DNA of 64,000 nucleotides, taken from Pseudomonadota bacterium (GTDB lineage: Bacteria; Pseudomonadota; Alphaproteobacteria; Rhodobacterales; Rhodobacteraceae). Of this stretch, positions 29,800 through 39,205 are shown one piece after another. Every line of letters starts with the position of its first letter. The stretch's first letter is position 1. Under the pieces are notes generated by a model. That model did no database searches, was not told the origin of the DNA, and worked only from the letters and a program-made list of their open reading frames with translations. Both the position numbers and the translations under genes were made by a program. The DNA is taken from positions 1,082,226-1,146,225 of the forward strand of contig JBCAYL010000001.1 of assembly GCA_038533575.1 (NCBI GenBank). The letters run 5' to 3'.

Positions 29800-30135
29800 A
29801 TGCCCACAGCCTATTATTATCTCATCGCCGCGATCTTCTTCGAGACGGTGGGCACGAGTGCGCTCAAGGCCTCCGAACAGTTCTCGAAGCTCGGCCCCTC
29901 GATCATCGTCGTCGTGGCCTATGGCGTGAGCTTCTACCTGCTGGCCTTCTCGCTCCGCACTATCCCCGTGGGCATCGCTTACGCGATCTGGAGTGCCTTC
30001 GGCATCTTCATGATCGCCTGCATCGGGTTCGTCGTCTTCGGACAGACGCTCGATCTTCCGGCGATCCTCGGGCTCGCGATGATCGTCGGAGGCGTCGTTG
30101 TGATCCATGTCTTCTCGAACTCGGTGAGCCATTGA
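29800..30135 (+). CDS. SMR-family multidrug efflux protein (EmrE-like)
   Basis: A 111-residue four-helix proton antiporter subunit. The essential membrane Glu is at residue 15 in IAAIFFETVGTSALK, and the signature IPVGIAYAIWSAFGI and FGQTLDLPAILGLAMI stretches align well with EmrE. Works as a dual-topology dimer in the family. Its stop codon shares a base with the methyltransferase start. Confidence 0.92.
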   Translation: MPTAYYYLIAAIFFETVGTSALKASEQFSKLGPSIIVVVAYGVSFYLLAFSLRTIPVGIAYAIWSAFGIFMIACIGFVVFGQTLDLPAILGLAMIVGGVVVIHVFSNSVSH

Positions 30136-30761
30136 TGGAGGCGGCGTTCTGGCACGAGCGCTGGCAATCGGGGCGCATCGCGTTCCATGAAGGCGCGCCC
30201 AATGCCCTCCTCGCGGCCCACTGGCCGGGTCTCGCCATGGGGCGCCGCGTCTTCGTGCCGCTCTGCGGCAAGGCGGTGGACCTGAGCTGGCTCGCCGCGC
30301 AGGGCCACGAGGTCATCGGCGCGGAGCTCGATGCGACGGCCGTCGCGGCCTTTTTCGCGGAGGCCGGGCTCACGCCCGAGGAACACCCCGCCGGGCCGCT
30401 CACGCGCTTCACAGCCGGCGGCATCACGATCTACCAGGGCGATATATTCGCGCTCGAGGCCGCCACGCTGGGCCCGGTGGATGCCGTCTTCGACCGCGCC
30501 GCGCTCGTGGCGCTGCCGCCCGAGATGCGCGCACGCTACGCGGAGCACGTCGCCGCGCTCACCGGGCACGCGCCGCAGATGCTCATCACCTTCGAGTATG
30601 AGAATCCCGCCATGGAAGGCCCGCCCCACAGCGTGCCCACGCGCGAGGTCGAGGCGCACTATGCCGCTCGGTTCAGCGTCCGGGAGCTGGAGCGCCGCCC
30701 CATTTCCGGCCCCCTACTCAACCGCACGACGGGGAGCGAAGTGGCCTACCACCTGGCCTAG
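30135..30761 (+). CDS. tpm: Thiopurine S-methyltransferase family protein
   Basis: A 208-residue SAM-dependent methyltransferase. FWHERWQSGRIAFHEGAPN at the N-terminus and RVFVPLCGKAVDLSWLAAQGHEVIGAEL are the family's signature, and the post-I motif PVDAVFDRAALVALPP follows. In bacteria TPMT-type enzymes are linked to metalloid (selenium, tellurium) methylation. One-base overlap (TGATG) with the SMR gene suggests a two-gene detoxification unit. Confidence 0.92.
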   Translation: MEAAFWHERWQSGRIAFHEGAPNALLAAHWPGLAMGRRVFVPLCGKAVDLSWLAAQGHEVIGAELDATAVAAFFAEAGLTPEEHPAGPLTRFTAGGITIYQGDIFALEAATLGPVDAVFDRAALVALPPEMRARYAEHVAALTGHAPQMLITFEYENPAMEGPPHSVPTREVEAHYAARFSVRELERRPISGPLLNRTTGSEVAYHLA

Positions 30762-30806
30762 CCGCTCACGGTGTGCCTGACACGCGCGCTTCACCTTTCC
30801 AGAAAC

Positions 30807-30830
30807 ACCTCGGGGGCTGGGGCAGAGCCG
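30807..30830. repeat. REP-like intergenic palindrome, copy 3 (degenerate)
   Basis: CTCGGGGGCTGGGGCAGAGCC after tpm repeats the lead and left arm of the 24596 copy nearly exactly; the right arm has decayed (GAGCCGTG instead of GAGCCCCAG). Confidence 0.45.
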
Positions 30831-30841
30831 TGCCTGCAAAA

Positions 30842-30869
30842 GAAAAAGGCCGGGGGTCTCCCCCCGGCC
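30842..30869 (-). terminator. Intrinsic terminator for minus-strand transcript
   Basis: GGCCGGGGG (30848-30856) and CCCCCGGCC (30861-30869) form a 9-bp stem with a TCTC loop. On the minus strand the stem is followed by TTTTTCT. It would end the transcript carrying the DUF2188 gene. Between it and that gene (30870-31049) nothing else was recognised. Confidence 0.75.
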
Positions 30870-31049
30870 AGGTTCGCCTCTCAGGCTCCTATAATTTACC
30901 GCTCGGTGATTTTCTGCCTGCGGCCTGAGCTGCGTCCGGGGCGAGCGCACCCGCCCCAAAACTTGGTATGTTGTCGAGCCGACGTGGCCCGGTGTCTCGT
31001 CGGGGACCAGACCGAGGCCCGGCCCCCTAGCGCCCCAAGTGAGGGGTGC

Positions 31050-31280
31050 CTATCCTTTAATGTTCCTCGGGTCGCGCCCGTAGGTGTTGCGTTCCCTGAT
31101 TTGGCCATTCTCCCCTTTCAGGTAGGCTTCTCCGCCGGCTTCTCGCGCTCTTGACTTCGAGTACTCCCAAGACTCTGCTTGAGTGCTGGTCACCTTGCTG
31201 GCGCGACTGGCACCTTCTTGCTTGGTTTCCCACTTTCCGTCCGGACGCTGCTGAGTCCAAAAGTCTCGTTTGTCAGCCAT
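31050..31280 (-). CDS. DUF2188 domain protein
   Basis: A 76-residue protein (start MADKRDFWTQQRPDGKWETKQ) with the DUF2188 pattern: an aromatic strand, G-K-W-E-T-K-x-E-G-A-S-R-A, a helix with alternating Gln/Ala (STQAESWEYSKSRAREAGGEAYL) and a final strand GENGQIRERNTYG. Base composition here is visibly less GC-rich than in neighbours, as is the 211-base gap up to nrdJ, suggesting recent acquisition. Function of the domain is unknown. Confidence 0.75.
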   Translation of the reverse strand: MADKRDFWTQQRPDGKWETKQEGASRASKVTSTQAESWEYSKSRAREAGGEAYLKGENGQIRERNTYGRDPRNIKG

Positions 31281-31491
31281 GTTTGGCCTCCATAGTTTTC
31301 CACAGGCAGTCACGTTTCTTGTGAGCGGTTCTGTGTGTTTCGCAGCACGCTATTGATAGCCAACCCGACTTCGGTCTTTCTCCTATTCATCGACCCTCTT
31401 GGGGCGAATTGGTTTCTGCCGCAGCGTGCTAGGCGTTCGCGGCAAGAGCCGGGAGGGGTGTTGGTAGCACCTCTCCCAACCCTTCAATTTC

Positions 31492-34400
31492 TTAGCTGCA
31501 GCCCGACGTCGCGCCGCAGGTGTTGCACTTCATGCAGGTGCCGTTGCGCACGAGCGTGTAGTTTCCGCATTCGCCGCACGGGTCGCCCTCGTAGCCCTGC
31601 ATCTTGGCCTTGGCGGAGGCGTCCATGGCGGGCGTCTCCTGAAGCGGCAGCTTGCGGCCCTCCGGCGCAGTGTTGAGGCGCGCCTCGGGCACCAGCGTCT
31701 GGAGTGCGGTCTGAGGGTCGAGCGACCCGTCGAGCGCCGTGGTGCCCTGACCGCCCTGGTAGACGACGAACTCCTGCGGCACTCGGTTGCGGTGATAGCC
31801 GGTGGAGACCATCTGCTTGAGCACCTCGACGCCTTTCAGCGCGCTGGCCTCGGAGGGATCGCGAACATTCGAGACGCCCTCTTCCTCGCCGCGGCCGAGA
31901 TCGTCGAACGTGGCGCCCTCGGGCTTCACATGGGCGAGCTCCGTGCGGTCGAGGTAGCTTACGGCCAACTCGCGGAAGATGTAGTCGAGGATCGACGTCG
32001 CGTTCTTGATCGAGTCGTTGCCCTGGACCATCCCGGCGGGCTCGAACTTGGTGAACGTGAAAGCATCCACGAACTCCTCGAGCGGCACGCCGTACTGGAG
32101 GCCCACCGAGACCGCGATGGCGAAGTTGTTCATCATCGCCCGGAAGCCAGCGCCTTCCTTGTGCATGTCGATGAAGATCTCGCCGAGCTTGCCGTCCTGA
32201 TACTCACCGGTGCGGAGATACACTTTGTGCCCGCCGACGATGGCTTTCTGGGTGTAGCCCCGGCGACGCTCGGGCATCTTCTCCCGCGCGGCCTTGGCCA
32301 CCTCCTTGATGACGATCTTCTCGACGATCTTTTCGGCCAGCACGGATGCCTTCTCGCGATCCGACCCGGTCTCGAGGATCTCCGCGGCCTCGTCGTCGTC
32401 CTCCACGAGGGCGGCGGCGAGCGGCTGGGAGAGCTTGGAGCCGTCACGGTAGATCGCGTTGGCCTTCACCCCCATCTTCCAGGAGCGCTCGTAGCTCTCC
32501 TGCACCTCTTCGATGGTCGCATCGTTGGGCATGTTGATCGTCTTCGAGATCGCGCCAGAGATGAAGCTCTGCGCCGCCGCCATCATGTCGATATGGCTGT
32601 TCACGGAAAGGAAGCGCTTGCCCTTCTTGCCGCAGGGGTTGGCGCAGTCAAAAACGTTCAGGTGCTCTTCCTTGAGGAAAGGCGCGCCCTCGAGCGTCAT
32701 CGTCCCGCAGACATGGTCGTTCGCCGCCTCGATATCGGCCTTCGAGAAGCCGAGATGCACGAGGAGGTCGAAGGACGGGTCCGTGAGCTTCTCCGCCGGG
32801 ATGCCGAGCACGTCGGTGCAGAACTCCGCGCCGAGCGTCCACTGGTTGAAGACGAAGCGAATGTCGAAGGCCGACGGCAGTGCCGCCTCGATCTTGTCTA
32901 TCTCCGCCTGCCCGAAGCCGTGCCCGATGAGCGCGGTGTGGTTGATCCCGGGCGCATTCCCGAGCGACCCGTGGCCCACGGCGTAGGAGATGATCTCCCC
33001 GATCTCGCTCTCGCGGTAGCCGAGCTTGGCCAGCGCCGCGGGAACGGAGCGGTTAATGATCTTGAAGTATCCGCCGCCGGCGAGCTTCTTGAACTTCACA
33101 AGCGCAAAGTCCGGCTCGATGCCCGTCGTATCGCAGTCCATGACGAGGCCGATGGTGCCCGTGGGGGCCACGACGGTCGCCTGCGCGTTGCGGTAGCCGT
33201 TCTTCTTGCCGAGCTCGAGCGCCTGGTCCCAGGCCTCCATGGCGATCTGCGGCAGACGCGCGTCCGGGCAGGAGCCGTGATCGAGCGGCACGGGCTTCAC
33301 GTTCACCGCCTCGTAGCCGTCTGTGTGGCCGTAGGCCGCGTTGCGGTGGTTGGCGATGACGCGAAGCATGTGCGCCTTGTTCTTCTCGTAGCCCGCGAAG
33401 GCACCGAGCTCACCCGCGACTTCCGCGGAGGTGGCGTAGGACACACCGGTCATGATGGCCGTCAGAGCGCCGCAGAGCGCGCGGCCCTCATTGCTGTCAT
33501 AGCCGTAACCCATGTTCATCAGCAGGCCGCCGATGTTGGCATAGCCGAGGCCCAGCGTCCGGAAGTCGTAGGAGCGCTGCGCGATCTCCTTCGACGGGAA
33601 CTGCGCCATCATCACGGAGACCTCGAGCGTCAGCGTCCAGAGGCGCGTGGCGTGCATGTACTCTTCCACCTGGAACGTGCCGTCCCGGAAGAACGTGAGC
33701 AGGTTCATGGAGGCAAGGTTACAGGCCGTGTCGTCGAGAAACATGTACTCCGAGCACGGGTTCGAGCCGCGGATTTCGCCATCTTCCGGGCACGTGTGCC
33801 AGGCGTTGACCGTGTCGTGGTACTGGATACCCGGATCGGCGCAGGCCCAGGCCGCGTGGCCCAGCTGCTCCCAGAGATCACGCGCCCTCAGCGTCTTGGC
33901 GACTTTGCCGTCCTTGCGGTTGATGAGCTGCCAGTCAGCGTCCTTTTCCACGGCGTAGAGGAAGGCGTCGGTCACGCGGATCGAGTTGTTGGAGTTCTGG
34001 CCGGAAACGGAGTTGTAGGCTTCCGAGTCCCAGTCGGTGTCATAGGTCGGGAACTCGATGGAGGTGTGACCCTGCTTGGCGTAGTCGAGCACGCGCTTCA
34101 CGTAGGTCTCCGGGATCGCCACCTTCTTCGCCGCGCGAACAGCGTCGCCCAAGCTCTTGTTTTTCTTCGGATCGTAGGCATCGGCTTCCGCACCATCCCA
34201 CTGACCGATGGCCGCGAAGATCGCGTTGAGCTTCTCCTCGTGCATCTTGGAGCCCGCGACGATGGAGGCCACCTTCTGCTCCTCGATGACCTTCCAGTTG
34301 ATGAAGTCCTCGATGTCCGGGTGATCGGCGTCGCAGATCACCATCTTTGCCGCGCGACGCGTCGTGCCGCCCGACTTGATCGCGCCCGCCGCGCGGTCAC

Positions 34401-35157
34401 CGATCTTGAGGAAGCCCATGAGGCCCGACGACTTGCCGCCGCCGGAGAGCTTCTCGCCCTCGCCGCGGAGGTGGGAGAAGTTCGTGCCCGTGCCGGAGCC
34501 GTACTTGAAGAGGCGCGCCTCGCGGACCCAAAGATCCATGATGCCGCCGTCATTCACCAGATCGTCCTGCACGGACTGGATGAAGCAGGCATGGGGCTGC
34601 GGGTGCTCGTAGGCCGACTTCGACTTGGTCAGCTTGCCGGTGAAGGGATCGACATACATGTGGCCCTGGCTCGGGCCATCGATGCCGTAGGCCCAGTGCA
34701 GGCCGGTGTTGAACCACTGCGGCGAGTTCGGTGCCGCGCGCTGGGTCGCGAGCATGTGGCGCATCTCGTCGTAGTAGGCGCGCGCGTCCTCTTCGGTGGT
34801 GAAGTAACCACCCTTCCAGCCCCAGTAGGCCCAGGCGCCCGCGAGGCGGTCGAAGACCTGCTTGGCGGAGGTCTCACCGCCAAACTCGGCGTCGTCGGCG
34901 GGGACGTGGCGCCACAAGAACTCGGGCACGCCCTTTTCCTTCACCGGCTTCAGCTTGGAAGGCACACCCGCCTTGCGGAAGTACTTCTGCGCGATGACGT
35001 CGGAGGCCACCTGGCTCCATTCACCGGGCACCTCGATATCCTTGGCCTGAAACACGATCGTACCATCCGGATTGCGGATCTCGGAGGTCGTCGTCGTGAA
35101 CGGAACGCTTGCGTATGCGTCCTCGCCCTGCGTCGTGAATGAACGTTCGATTTTCAT
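31492..35157 (-). CDS. nrdJ: Adenosylcobalamin-dependent (class II) ribonucleotide reductase
   Basis: Reduces ribonucleotides to deoxyribonucleotides using B12, without need for oxygen. The 1221-residue protein starts [20 protein letters not shown]. It includes the family's N-terminal ATP region, the [14 protein letters not shown] and [16 protein letters not shown] blocks, the catalytic [22 protein letters not shown] segment (Cys, Glu) and a C-terminal zinc-ribbon-like tail with three CxxC motifs (CGEC, CMKC, CNTC). The frame is open 34 codons upstream but this part crosses the leader. NrdR-like boxes lie upstream. No nrdAB is present here. Confidence 0.97.
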   Translation of the reverse strand: MKIERSFTTQGEDAYASVPFTTTTSEIRNPDGTIVFQAKDIEVPGEWSQVASDVIAQKYFRKAGVPSKLKPVKEKGVPEFLWRHVPADDAEFGGETSAKQVFDRLAGAWAYWGWKGGYFTTEEDARAYYDEMRHMLATQRAAPNSPQWFNTGLHWAYGIDGPSQGHMYVDPFTGKLTKSKSAYEHPQPHACFIQSVQDDLVNDGGIMDLWVREARLFKYGSGTGTNFSHLRGEGEKLSGGGKSSGLMGFLKIGDRAAGAIKSGGTTRRAAKMVICDADHPDIEDFINWKVIEEQKVASIVAGSKMHEEKLNAIFAAIGQWDGAEADAYDPKKNKSLGDAVRAAKKVAIPETYVKRVLDYAKQGHTSIEFPTYDTDWDSEAYNSVSGQNSNNSIRVTDAFLYAVEKDADWQLINRKDGKVAKTLRARDLWEQLGHAAWACADPGIQYHDTVNAWHTCPEDGEIRGSNPCSEYMFLDDTACNLASMNLLTFFRDGTFQVEEYMHATRLWTLTLEVSVMMAQFPSKEIAQRSYDFRTLGLGYANIGGLLMNMGYGYDSNEGRALCGALTAIMTGVSYATSAEVAGELGAFAGYEKNKAHMLRVIANHRNAAYGHTDGYEAVNVKPVPLDHGSCPDARLPQIAMEAWDQALELGKKNGYRNAQATVVAPTGTIGLVMDCDTTGIEPDFALVKFKKLAGGGYFKIINRSVPAALAKLGYRESEIGEIISYAVGHGSLGNAPGINHTALIGHGFGQAEIDKIEAALPSAFDIRFVFNQWTLGAEFCTDVLGIPAEKLTDPSFDLLVHLGFSKADIEAANDHVCGTMTLEGAPFLKEEHLNVFDCANPCGKKGKRFLSVNSHIDMMAAAQSFISGAISKTINMPNDATIEEVQESYERSWKMGVKANAIYRDGSKLSQPLAAALVEDDDEAAEILETGSDREKASVLAEKIVEKIVIKEVAKAAREKMPERRRGYTQKAIVGGHKVYLRTGEYQDGKLGEIFIDMHKEGAGFRAMMNNFAIAVSVGLQYGVPLEEFVDAFTFTKFEPAGMVQGNDSIKNATSILDYIFRELAVSYLDRTELAHVKPEGATFDDLGRGEEEGVSNVRDPSEASALKGVEVLKQMVSTGYHRNRVPQEFVVYQGGQGTTALDGSLDPQTALQTLVPEARLNTAPEGRKLPLQETPAMDASAKAKMQGYEGDPCGECGNYTLVRNGTCMKCNTCGATSGCS

Positions 35158-35298
35158 TGTCTGCCTCGTCGCTTTGGCCGCCAAATGGCCAGTAACCCTA
35201 TCGTTCCCATGCTGAGCAGGAGCCGCGAGCGACCATCCGGCCAAAGGCCGTGTACGCAAATGCGTTTGATCTCTATTCGTCTGTCCCCGCGTCAGGCT

Positions 35299-35314
35299 GC
35301 ACTAGATGTTGTGC
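35299..35314. promoter_or_regulatory. NrdR-box-like site 1 upstream of nrdJ
   Basis: GCACTAGATGTTGTGC agrees at 12 of 16 positions with the NrdR-box pattern acaCwAtATaTwGtgt, including the CT-A...TTGTG core. Position is about 140 bases before the nrdJ start. NrdR is the ATP/dATP-sensing repressor of ribonucleotide reductase genes. Confidence 0.45.
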
Positions 35315-35404
35315 TTTGCCTGCCAGCCCACACAACCTGACGTAGCCGCCCCTGAATCGTCAATCAGCTTTTTAGGAGTTTTCCCGGATTTTTTTCGTTG
35401 ACGC

Positions 35405-35420
35405 ACGCAATATCTTGTGG
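35405..35420. promoter_or_regulatory. NrdR-box-like site 2 in the nrdJ/lipoprotein intergenic region
   Basis: ACGCAATATCTTGTGG agrees at 13 of 16 positions with the NrdR pattern and lies 106 bases from site 1, roughly ten helical turns. Paired boxes are usual, though normally closer. The whole 378-base gap 35158-35535 is AT-richer than its surroundings. Besides these sites it holds T-rich runs near 35371-35396 and no supported ORF. Confidence 0.4.
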
Positions 35421-35535
35421 ACCGCCCTGTGGATAGCACACGATCTGGAAGGCTTGCACATCAGCCATTCCGCTCAAGCTCTTGAGCGCACACGTTTTCT
35501 TGCTTTGATCCACATCCGCCCGCATATCTGTGTGG

Positions 35536-36009
35536 ATGACTCAGCCGCGACGCAGCATTGGTTTTTTGGCGACAGGTGTCGCGCTTTTGGCACTCTGCGC
35601 GTGCGCGCAGCAGGTGGAATTGTCCACCGGTGACGGCCCGGGCAGGCAATCGGCCTTCTTCCAGGAGTTCCCCACCCCGCTCTTCGAGGCCATCGCCTCC
35701 GGCTGCCAGGGCGAACTCGACCGACTCACCCTCGTTTCGGAGCGCGAGCTCCTTTGCGAGACACTCCCCACACCCGAGGCCGCCGCGTCGCTCATTCTGC
35801 AATTTGGCGGAGACGTGGAAGATCTGCCCACGCTGGTAACAACGCTCGAGGCCACCGAGCGCGACGAAGGTTTTGCCGTGGTGACGGAGTATTTCTACCG
35901 CGTGCCGCAGCTCGGCGGCGAGGTGGCCGAGGTCCGCTTCGCCGAACCGCGCGTGCAGCGCATCATCCAGCGCGCCTTCACGGCCGCCGGGGGAACACCG
36001 ATTCTCTGA
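35536..36009 (+). CDS. Putative lipoprotein of unknown function
   Basis: A 157-residue protein. The N-terminus TQPRRSIGFLATGVALLALCACAQQ is a signal peptide with a likely lipobox LCAC, so it should be membrane-anchored. The mature part is mixed alpha/beta with two further cysteines (SGCQGE, LLCETL) that could pair, and no known motif. Start at ATG 35536, two codons inside a GTG-started frame. tRNA-Pro lies just downstream on the other strand. Confidence 0.7.
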   Translation: MTQPRRSIGFLATGVALLALCACAQQVELSTGDGPGRQSAFFQEFPTPLFEAIASGCQGELDRLTLVSERELLCETLPTPEAAASLILQFGGDVEDLPTLVTTLEATERDEGFAVVTEYFYRVPQLGGEVAEVRFAEPRVQRIIQRAFTAAGGTPIL

Positions 36010-36030
36010 GGCGTCATCGTCTGTGAAAGT

Positions 36031-36107
36031 TGGTCGGGGCGGCGAGATTCGAACTCACGACCCCCTGTACCCAAAACAGGTGCGCTACCAGGCTGCGCCA
36101 CACCCCG
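36031..36107 (-). tRNA. tRNA-Pro (anticodon TGG)
   Basis: On the minus strand: acceptor CGGGGTG pairs with CGCCCCG (one G-U), D-arm GCGC/GCGC, anticodon stem CCTGT/ACAGG with loop TTTGGGT (anticodon TGG, complement at 36071-36073), T-arm with GAGTTCGAATCTC, discriminator A and encoded CCA at 36031-36033. Confidence 0.96.
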
Positions 36108-36150
36108 ACCGTGGGTGGCCTCATACGCCCGCCTGCCCCGCTTGAAAAGA

Positions 36151-36663
36151 TCAATCGCAGGGAAATGCCGCGATCTCTTGGGGCACCGCCGGGTGCTGCA
36201 CGATGGCCCCCACATCAAGGCTCAGCCGCCGCGCCAGCCCACCATTGATCTCGAGCACGAACTGGATGTCGTCGCCGCCCGGGATCGCCGTCCTGTCGCC
36301 CGGGATCGCGTTTTCATGGATGCGCCGCACCGTGCCGTCCGCGCCGATGAAAAGCATGTCGAGCGGGATGAGGGTATTTTCCATCCAGAAGGAGACGGGC
36401 TGCGGCGCGTCATAGACAAAGAGCATCCCCTCGCCCGCCGGCATCTCCTCGACGAACATCAGACCGCGTGCGCGCTCCTCCGCGTCGTCGGCCACGGCCA
36501 CGCGAAAGCGCGCCTGCGCGTCGTCATCCTTGATGGTGAGAGTGTCGGCCCGACACGCCGCAAAGGCGGGTTGGGCGATGAGGCTCAGGAGAGCGAGGCA
36601 GATTCCCAGCTTTGCACGGCGGCGGCCATGAGCCCCCGGCGCCCCTCGGTCACTCGAATGCAT
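36151..36663 (-). CDS. DUF192 family exported protein
   Basis: A 170-residue protein whose core matches DUF192: ERARGLMFVEEMPAGEGMLFVYD, VSFWMENTLIPLDMLFIGADG and the VLEINGGLARRLSLDVGA ending. A hydrophobic segment (LGICLALLSLIAQPAFA) serves as signal peptide. The only ATG start, at 36663, lies 79 bases inside the upstream cold-shock gene, which is a large overlap; a non-standard later start cannot be excluded. Function of the family is unknown. Confidence 0.85.
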   Translation of the reverse strand: MHSSDRGAPGAHGRRRAKLGICLALLSLIAQPAFAACRADTLTIKDDDAQARFRVAVADDAEERARGLMFVEEMPAGEGMLFVYDAPQPVSFWMENTLIPLDMLFIGADGTVRRIHENAIPGDRTAIPGGDDIQFVLEINGGLARRLSLDVGAIVQHPAVPQEIAAFPCD

Positions 36664-37121
36664 ATCGCCTCTCCCGGCTGCAGGTCCGCGAGGCCCGAGC
36701 TGCGCAACACCTCGATATGGATGAAGACATCCGCATCCGATCCAAAGACGTTGGCAAAGCCGAAGCCCTTGCCCTTATCGAACCACTTCACGCGGGCCGC
36801 TTCAATCGGAAGCGCGGCCAGCGTCTCCGTCGAGAGCGTGTTGATATCTTCGAGCGTGGAGGCCTGCGGCACAGGCGGCGCGGAAATCGAGATCACTTCG
36901 ACCGCTTGCGCGCCGCGGGGCGTATGCTGCGTGACCACCTCGATGCGCACCCCGTCCGCAACGGAGGACTGGCCGAAATTTCTCAGCACATTGGCATGGA
37001 GCAGGATGTCGGGGCCGCCCGCGTCGGACACGATGAAGCCGAAGCCTTTTCCCGGGTCGAACCATTTGACTGTTCCGAGGATTGAAACCGGCTCGATTTC
37101 GGCAGGCTGAGGTACCCCCAT
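36585..37121 (-). CDS. Cold-shock-type protein with two CSD domains
   Basis: A 178-residue protein holding two cold-shock domains: LGTVKWFDPGKGFGFIVSD near residues 15-33 and ARVKWFDKGKGFGFANVF near 108-125, each with the RNP1 motif (KGFGF) and an RNP2-like strand (DILLHANVL; DVFIHIEVL). A Pro/Ser linker joins them. Binds single-stranded nucleic acid in the family. Start at ATG 37121 because GGGAG lies six bases upstream; ATG 37136 has no good site. Confidence 0.92.
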   Translation of the reverse strand: MGVPQPAEIEPVSILGTVKWFDPGKGFGFIVSDAGGPDILLHANVLRNFGQSSVADGVRIEVVTQHTPRGAQAVEVISISAPPVPQASTLEDINTLSTETLAALPIEAARVKWFDKGKGFGFANVFGSDADVFIHIEVLRSSGLADLQPGEAICIRVTEGRRGLMAAAVQSWESASLS

Positions 37122-37219
37122 GACGCGCTCTCCCATTCTTCTTTAACCGGACATAAATCACCGGACCTTGCGATCAAGCAAGCCCTTTCAGAGCCACTGA
37201 AATTTCACGCGACGTGAAA

Positions 37220-37825
37220 CTACGGGTGCAGACGGGTGATTTCCCAAGGGTCATGGGCGGTTTTCCGCTGCCAGCGGAAGCGGTCGTGGAGCCGGTAGGC
37301 GCCATCGGCCCAGAATTCCATTTCGAAGGGCGAGATCCGGAACCCGCCCCAATGGGCCGGGCGATCCGGCGTGTCGCCCAGCTGCGCTTCGAACTCGGCC
37401 ACGCGCGCCTCGAGCGCCGCGCGGCTCTCCAGCGGCCGCGACTGCTCGGACGCATGGGCCCCGATGCGCGAGCCCAGAGCGCGGGACTGGTAATAGGCAT
37501 CCGCGATGACCCCGTCCTCCCGCGTCACCGTCCCCCGCGCCCGCACCTGCCGCCCCAGCGTCTTCCAATGCATGACGAAGGCGGCGACGCCCGTGGCCTC
37601 GATCTCGCGGCCCTTGGCGCTTTCATAGTTGGTGTAGAAGACGAAGGCATCATCCTCGATATCCTTCAGGAGCACCGTCCGCACATTGGGGCGCCCCTCG
37701 GCATCCACGGTGGCGAGCTGCATGGCGTTGGGGTCGTTGGGCTCGCTGCCCGCCGCGTCCGCCATCCACGCGCGGGTCAGCGCAAACGGGTCATCCCCGG
37801 CAAAAATCCCCTCACGGTCGGACAT
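37220..37825 (-). CDS. pdxH: Pyridoxamine 5'-phosphate oxidase
   Basis: FMN enzyme producing pyridoxal 5'-phosphate from PNP/PMP. The 201-residue protein has [48 protein letters not shown] and the C-terminal [18 protein letters not shown]...WEITRLHP signature. PLP is used by several enzymes in this window (SufS, IscS-like, the aminotransferase). Single gene, divergent from fabI. Confidence 0.96.
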   Translation of the reverse strand: MSDREGIFAGDDPFALTRAWMADAAGSEPNDPNAMQLATVDAEGRPNVRTVLLKDIEDDAFVFYTNYESAKGREIEATGVAAFVMHWKTLGRQVRARGTVTREDGVIADAYYQSRALGSRIGAHASEQSRPLESRAALEARVAEFEAQLGDTPDRPAHWGGFRISPFEMEFWADGAYRLHDRFRWQRKTAHDPWEITRLHP

Positions 37826-37910
37826 GGCGCCTCTCCTCGTTCTGGTTTCTTGTCCCTCTCCGCCCTTTCACCTAAACCTCGCGGAACTGGTGCACAGAGG
37901 GGAGAGCGAC

Positions 37911-38696
37911 ATGGGCCTCATGGCTGGAAAACGTGGCCTAATCATGGGTCTAGCCAATGACAAGTCCATTGCGTGGGGCATCGCGCAGGCGCTAAAGGCC
38001 GAGGGCGCAGAGATCGCGCTGAGCTATCACGGCGCGGCCATGGAAAAGCGGGTGCGCCCGCTGGCCGAGACGCTGGGCGCGCCGCTGGTGCTCGAATGCG
38101 ATGTCTCGGATCCCGCCTCCATCGACACGGCCATGACGGAGCTCGCCGCGCTCTGGCCCGAGATCGATTTCGTCGTCCACGCCATTGGCTTTTCAGACAA
38201 AAACGAGCTGCGCGGCAGCTACCTCGCGACGTCCCGCGAGAACTTCCTGAACACCATGGATGTCAGCGTCTATTCCTTCACCGCCGTGTTGCAGCGCGCG
38301 GCCCCGCTCCTCCGGGAAGGTGCCTCTGCGCTGACGCTCTCCTATTACGGCGCCGAGAAGTGGATGCCGAACTACAATGTCATGGGGGTCGCCAAGGCCG
38401 CGCTGGAGGCCTCCGTCATGTATCTCGCCGCCGATCTCGGTCCGCGGGGCGTGCGCGTCAACGCGATCTCTGCAGGCACGATCAAGACGCTCGCGGCCTC
38501 CGGCATCGGCGATTTCCGCGCCATCATGAACTACAACGAGGCGAGCGCTCCCCTCCGCCGCACCGTCACGCAGGACGAGGTGGGGCGTTCCGCGCTTTAC
38601 CTCCTCTCCGATCTGGGCTCCGCCGTCACGGGCGAGGTGCTTCATGTCGATGCCGGTTTCCACGTCGTGGGCATGCGCCCGATTGAGAAGGAATAA
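37911..38696 (+). CDS. fabI: Enoyl-ACP reductase (NADH)
   Basis: Last reductive step of fatty-acid elongation and the triclosan target in the family. The 261-residue SDR-fold protein shows the FabI-type nucleotide motif [16 protein letters not shown], the [22 protein letters not shown] segment with the Tyr-x6-Lys active site, and [23 protein letters not shown] upstream is the ribosome-binding site. It is followed by gpt after 5 bases. Confidence 0.95.
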   Translation: MGLMAGKRGLIMGLANDKSIAWGIAQALKAEGAEIALSYHGAAMEKRVRPLAETLGAPLVLECDVSDPASIDTAMTELAALWPEIDFVVHAIGFSDKNELRGSYLATSRENFLNTMDVSVYSFTAVLQRAAPLLREGASALTLSYYGAEKWMPNYNVMGVAKAALEASVMYLAADLGPRGVRVNAISAGTIKTLAASGIGDFRAIMNYNEASAPLRRTVTQDEVGRSALYLLSDLGSAVTGEVLHVDAGFHVVGMRPIEKE

Positions 38697-38701
38697 TCCC
38701 C

Positions 38702-39205
38702 ATGGCCGATCAGCTGCCCCACGAAAAAGGCTTCCATGTGAGCTGGGACCAGATTCACCGAGACAGCCGCGCTCTGGCCTGGCGCCTCGACGGGCGCGGC
38801 CCCGATGACGGCGGCTGGCGCGCGATCGTGGCGATTACCCGCGGCGGCATGGCCCCGGCGATGATCGTGGCCCGCGAGCTCGGCGTGCGCACCGTCGATA
38901 CGATCAGCGTCAAGAGCTATGACCACCAGGCCCAATCCGAGGCGCAGGTCCTGAAGGCGCCCGATGCCGAAATGATGGGCGACGGGACCGGGATCCTTGT
39001 CGTCGACGACCTCGTCGACAGCGGCAAGACGCTCGAGCTCTGCCGCAAGCACTACCCCAACGCGCACTACGCCACCGTCTATGCCAAGCCCAAGGGCGAG
39101 CCGCAGGTGGATACGTTCATCACCGGCGTCAGCCAGGACACGTGGATCTTCTTCCCCTGGGACATGGCGCTGCAATATGTCGAGCCCTATCGCGGGCGCG
39201 ATTGA
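38702..39205 (+). CDS. gpt: Xanthine (guanine) phosphoribosyltransferase
   Basis: Purine salvage enzyme. The 167-residue protein carries [17 protein letters not shown], the [17 protein letters not shown] loop and the PRPP-binding motif [13 protein letters not shown], with the Gpt-type C-terminus TWIFFPWD. Its last base is the first of the next gene's ATG (TGATG). Confidence 0.93.
   Translation: MADQLPHEKGFHVSWDQIHRDSRALAWRLDGRGPDDGGWRAIVAITRGGMAPAMIVARELGVRTVDTISVKSYDHQAQSEAQVLKAPDAEMMGDGTGILVVDDLVDSGKTLELCRKHYPNAHYATVYAKPKGEPQVDTFITGVSQDTWIFFPWDMALQYVEPYRGRD

Noticed and set aside
31344-31430. AGCACGCT/AGCGTGCT inverted pair as transposon ends
   Set aside because: Only 8 bases, 71 bases apart, with no transposase and no target duplication.
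31792-35142. A 1116-codon open frame antisense to nrdJ
   Set aside because: Shadow frame produced by strong GC bias; the sense strand encodes a fully conserved ribonucleotide reductase, and the antisense product has no recognisable motif.
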